Positions 60,954 through 64,000 of a stretch of DNA of 64,000 bases are shown in pieces. The notes under the pieces were generated by a model. The model did no database searches and was not told the DNA's origin. It saw only the letters and a list, made by a program, of their open reading frames with translations. Made by a program: the position numbers and the translations under genes. Positions within the stretch are counted from its first letter, which is position 1; the number at the start of each line of letters is the position of its first letter. Origin of the DNA: Actinomucor elegans (lineage: Eukaryota; Mucoromycota; Mucoromycetes; Mucorales; Mucoraceae); the NCBI GenBank assembly GCA_026027325.1, contig JAMSLZ010000001.1, forward strand, positions 868,001-932,000, written 5' to 3'.

Positions 60954-61970
60954 AGTGTATATTAAGTTAAGAGTGGGGAGAGAGGAGGATGTGTGAGGTA
61001 GAATCAACAGCTCCCCCACGCCTCCAAAATGAAAAATCAAAGTTTCGTGACGTCGACAAAACCTATTCATTACTTTCATTGGTAAACGGAGATCGTAACA
61101 ATTTAATCTCAATAATGTATCCTTTGAACAAATAGTTTGATAATATAACTAATTTAAGAAAATATAGTTTCCTACGTTCATTGTACTGTAGATAAATAAA
61201 AGTTTGAATTATATACAGTACTTTATTCTAAACTTAATGCATTAATCAGATGCAATATTTGACTGAGATTGGTGGAGAAATATATCATTGATAAGCATCT
61301 GTGAAAAATTCGCTATTAAGATACAGTATAATCTATCATAATTCCTCCCATAGTACCATATGCATTAGTTTTCGTCTACTACGTGTTATAATATAGCTAC
61401 ATACTATAGCTAACACAAATTACTTCTTTTACTTTTATATCCTTTTGCATCATACATGGCATAGGGGTAAATTATAAGGTAGATTAATATCAAGTAGTAC
61501 TGTTACTCATATGTATGAACGGAAGGTATTACGTTAGATTATACCAAGTGAACAAATAGAGATATAAAATAGCTTATATTTTACCCAAAAAGTCTCCTTC
61601 ACTTTTCAATTCTCTTAACCTTAGTTTAATAATTGTATGCATTGGATATTACAACATAACCCTTATACTCTAGCCGGTTAAAGATTCGAGAAACTACAGC
61701 AGTTCATTATTAGCTTAGAAGACTAATCAGATATGGCTTTCGATCGAACCCTATCTTTAACTTATCTTTAATATATATAGTAAAACTTGGGATTAATTCG
61801 TGATCATTGATCTCATCAAAAATTGGGATGTAGCTCTTTTCATTCCAGCACCATGTTTATGTTTATTTAAGTGAAGTAAAAATTTGGAGGGAGTGCTAAC
61901 TCCTCCCTTTCCACTTGAAGGCCCACTACAACCTTCCCAAAGAGCGATGGCAACCGATCGAGTGTAGTAG

Positions 61971-62255
61971 GAATTGGACTGGCTAGTTTTCATTGATAAT
62001 CCTTCATTTGAGCAAGCAAAGACATCATCTAATCTACAAGCTATCGGTTGGAGAATTTTAGCATCAAGTATCCAGTAAGCTGAATTGCAGCACACAAACA
62101 AAGTTGAAATTGGCGATGAAGATAGCATTGATGAAGATGATACTGATGCGGAGAATGATGAGAAAGTAGAACACCTCACAGTTAAACAAGTAATACTATC
62201 AGAAAATAAAACACAAAATCGTATCAGTAAAGAGAAGGATGAAGATGAATTGTAA
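61971..62255 (+). pseudogene. Coding-like fragment with acidic C terminus, unidentified
   Basis: A plus-strand frame reads ELDWLVFIDNPSFEQAKTSS and NLQAIGWRILASSIQ. It then has an in-frame TAA (62076-62078) and continues AELQHTNKVEIGDEDSIDED, VEHLTVKQVILSENK and EKDEDEL to a TAA at 62253-62255. Residue choice looks protein-coding across the stop, so this is most simply a decayed gene 3' end. The opposite-strand 128-codon frame over the same bases is then a shadow. Family unknown. Confidence 0.35.
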
Positions 62256-62819
62256 AATTCGATAAGCAGTATTGCTCTCTCTTTTGTTGAATATAAGGAT
62301 ATATGCGAAAGATTGTCGAAAGAAAGCGGTCTATTTATGGACGTCCATTTCCATGAAATTCTGAAAGTTTTTTTTTAAAAAAAATTGACATTCTACTGCT
62401 AGTATAGTGTTTCTAGCGCAATATCAGATACACAATTCTTAAAAGAAACCAATGTAGTTAAACTCAAACCAATTGTTTTGGATATAACCAACTATCAAAT
62501 ATACATCAACAAATTTCAAAAAAAAAAAAAAAAAATATCTTGATGAAAATATTAAAATCTTTAATTCTGAAAGTTTTGGAAGTCTAAAGTAATAATAAAG
62601 AGACAATAGGGACATGTTCACACATAGTGAGGTTGTATTTTATTTTACGAGTTAAAAGAAAGACCAAGAGCTCTCTATTGCACAACTTGAAATATAATAA
62701 ATGCTATACGAGTGAATGCCAGAATGACTTGATTGATAACTTACTAATAGTAGATATAGTCAAGGTATGACGTAAATAAAATTATATGAATATTATACTG
62801 CGAGAACCATCAAATTCCT

Positions 62820-62990
62820 TTATTTACTCCATTGAAATTGATTGAGCTTAAGAACAGGAATTGTATCCATATCAACAAGCATTTGTACTTTACCGTACTG
62901 AATTGTTAAAGTGTCAAAATCCATTTCATTAGAACTGTCATCGTATGCCAAAAGAGGTTTCACTGCAGAGTTATAGAGAATGAAGCCCAT
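62820..62990 (-). pseudogene. Short coding-like fragment, unidentified
   Basis: A 56-codon minus-strand frame from ATG 62988-62990: MGFILYNSAVKPLLAYDDSS, NEMDFDTLTIQYGKVQMLVD, MDTIPVLKLNQFQWSK, then TAA. The composition is that of a real protein end, with alternating hydrophobic and acidic residues. No upstream exon could be joined; an in-frame TGA precedes it. It may be a last exon or a decayed gene tail. Confidence 0.35.
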
Positions 62991-63441
62991 TATATGTTTT
63001 AGAGTTCAAAACTACATTTTATTGATCTAAATCAAATACAGTACAGTATCCCGTAAATAGCTTTCAAAAGTGTCTACACAGTGAACTTCTCTAGTTAAAT
63101 ACAACTTAGTTTAAAGGACAAATATAAAAGAATCTAAGGTTATCAATCAGAGTAACTAATAACACTCATCAATTAAGTATCTCAAAACCGTCAATTGGGT
63201 GAGGGAGTCTCCGCCCTTTGGATTTTGTTATGGCAGGATCTTACATTCTTTTTTTTTATTCAATAATCAACAATAATAACTATTCCTTGATTATGATAAT
63301 GGCTCTATAACATTCACTGAAGTAGTCGCCACTAGCGAATATAGACTGTACTGCGAAATCTACAGTTAAAACTAATAACTGATTAGTTGCTAACAATAAT
63401 ATATTATTGGTTATTGATTGTCACACGTTTATGTCATATAT

Positions 63442-63520
63442 GAGCCGATCTAATAGTCCATTCCGATCATGGAATACAGATCAAATGCAACATTTAACGG
63501 ATCTTATCGAGAAATCTAAT
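63442..63520 (-). repeat. Dispersed degenerate repeat, copy 8 (reverse)
   Basis: Read on the minus strand: GATTTCTCGATAAGATCCGT, TTGCATTTGATCTGTATTCC and ATGATCGGAATGGACTATTA. This matches GATCTCGATTGGATCTCGCA, TTTGATTTGTACTTCATGCT of the 30.4-kb copy and the AATGGGCT core of copy 1. Confidence 0.5.
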
Positions 63521-64000
63521 AATGCTGAAAATGTGACAATATCTAACCTCTAAGGCTACCTGATGGCTCTTCTCATTTTAGCACTTGACACCTATTCCAT
63601 TCTCTCCAAGTGATATGGCATCAGCTACCTGGATATGCATCGGTACCTACAAAGACCGGCAACAGTTGCAGATGGTCCAATATAATTTCTTCCAAATCTA
63701 CTACTAACTAAAAAACTTCCTTGATTTCTTCGCCAGCCTTACTATAAGTACTATTCTTTATGGGTTTGATCTCCTTTTTCGCAATGGTCTCTCTCCTTTT
63801 ACCCCACCTTTCTTAGGGTCACGCCTCTTGTATTGGTTTCTCCAAAATCCACACAGTTAAACCGCTAAAACCCTGTTGACTCCGTTCTTTCTTTTGATTC
63901 TTTGTCCTTGATCTTATTAAAGGGATTTTTAGACTCTTCTTTCCTTCTGATCTAGGCGTTTTTTTTTTTATAATAAATTCTTATTATTCAAATCTCTGAA

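Larger units (their letters stand above)
60954..64000. other. Gene-poor region to the window end
   Basis: No complete gene recognised. AT-rich, with two coding-like fragments (61971-62255 plus, 62820-62990 minus), a 19-bp A run (62518-62536) and one reverse-oriented copy of the dispersed repeat (63442-63520). The last 250 bases become pyrimidine-rich on the plus strand (TCCTTTTTCGCAATGGTCTC onward). This could be the promoter of a plus-strand gene beyond the window. Confidence 0.5.

Noticed and set aside
61793..62179. 128-codon minus-strand frame rich in Ser
   Set aside because: The plus strand over the same bases reads as a better protein (acidic, with one stop). The Ser-rich frame is what the reverse of an Asp/Glu-rich segment gives.

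Overview
The window is nuclear DNA of a filamentous fungus, most likely Mucoromycota (order Mucorales, Mucor-like). The evidence is an AT-rich background, many short spliceosomal introns (about 40-75 bp, GTAAGT-type donors, TAG/CAG acceptors), no operons or Shine-Dalgarno sites, fungus-restricted families (Rax2, Opi1, Zn2Cys6 regulators) and AT-rich intergenic stretches of 1-3 kb with long A/T homopolymers. Genus assignment is inference.

Layout, left to right. (1) 1-5759: 5' part of a VWA8-type AAA/von Willebrand-A ATPase on the minus strand, cut by the window edge. (2) 5760-8323: gene-free, with degenerate repeat copies. (3) 8324-15348: a divergent pair of polarity genes, a Rax2-like membrane protein with an SH3 tail (minus) and an SH3-WW-PH-RhoGAP protein (plus), sharing a 454-bp intergenic region with a duplicated 18-bp box. 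(4) 16387-17934: pantothenate kinase. (5) 20837-28813: Opi1-family regulator, SHQ1, a SAM methyltransferase with an N-myristoylation-like start, a small coiled-coil protein and mitochondrial ribosomal protein bL35m. (6) 31399-36214: F-box protein, TMEM135-like membrane protein, EH-domain protein. (7) 36.4-40.4 kb: two decayed Tc1/mariner-type transposase copies either side of an unrecognised multi-exon gene. (8) 41039-43252: WD40 protein and a four-helix membrane protein whose stop codons are 10 bp apart, tail to tail. (9) 45763-51728: a very long coiled-coil protein with a basic S/T-rich head. (10) 51973-54749: Zn2Cys6 transcription factor. (11) 57207-60953: ribosomal P0, mitochondrial Obg-type GTPase (MTG2-like) and a small putative complex I subunit. 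(12) 60954-64000: gene-poor, with coding-like fragments.

Themes: cell polarity (Rax2-like, RhoGAP, probably the EH protein), mitochondrial function (VWA8, bL35m, MTG2, complex I-like subunit), ribosome and RNP biogenesis (P0, SHQ1), lipid and CoA metabolism (Opi1, PanK). The most notable non-genic structure is a degenerate dispersed repeat (core like ATGCTCAGAATGGGCTGCTG) found in both orientations at eight or nine intergenic sites, with a loosely tandem cluster at 55.6-56.3 kb. No tRNA, rRNA, CRISPR array or intact transposon was recognised. All joins of exons were made by eye from reading-frame continuity and splice consensus.
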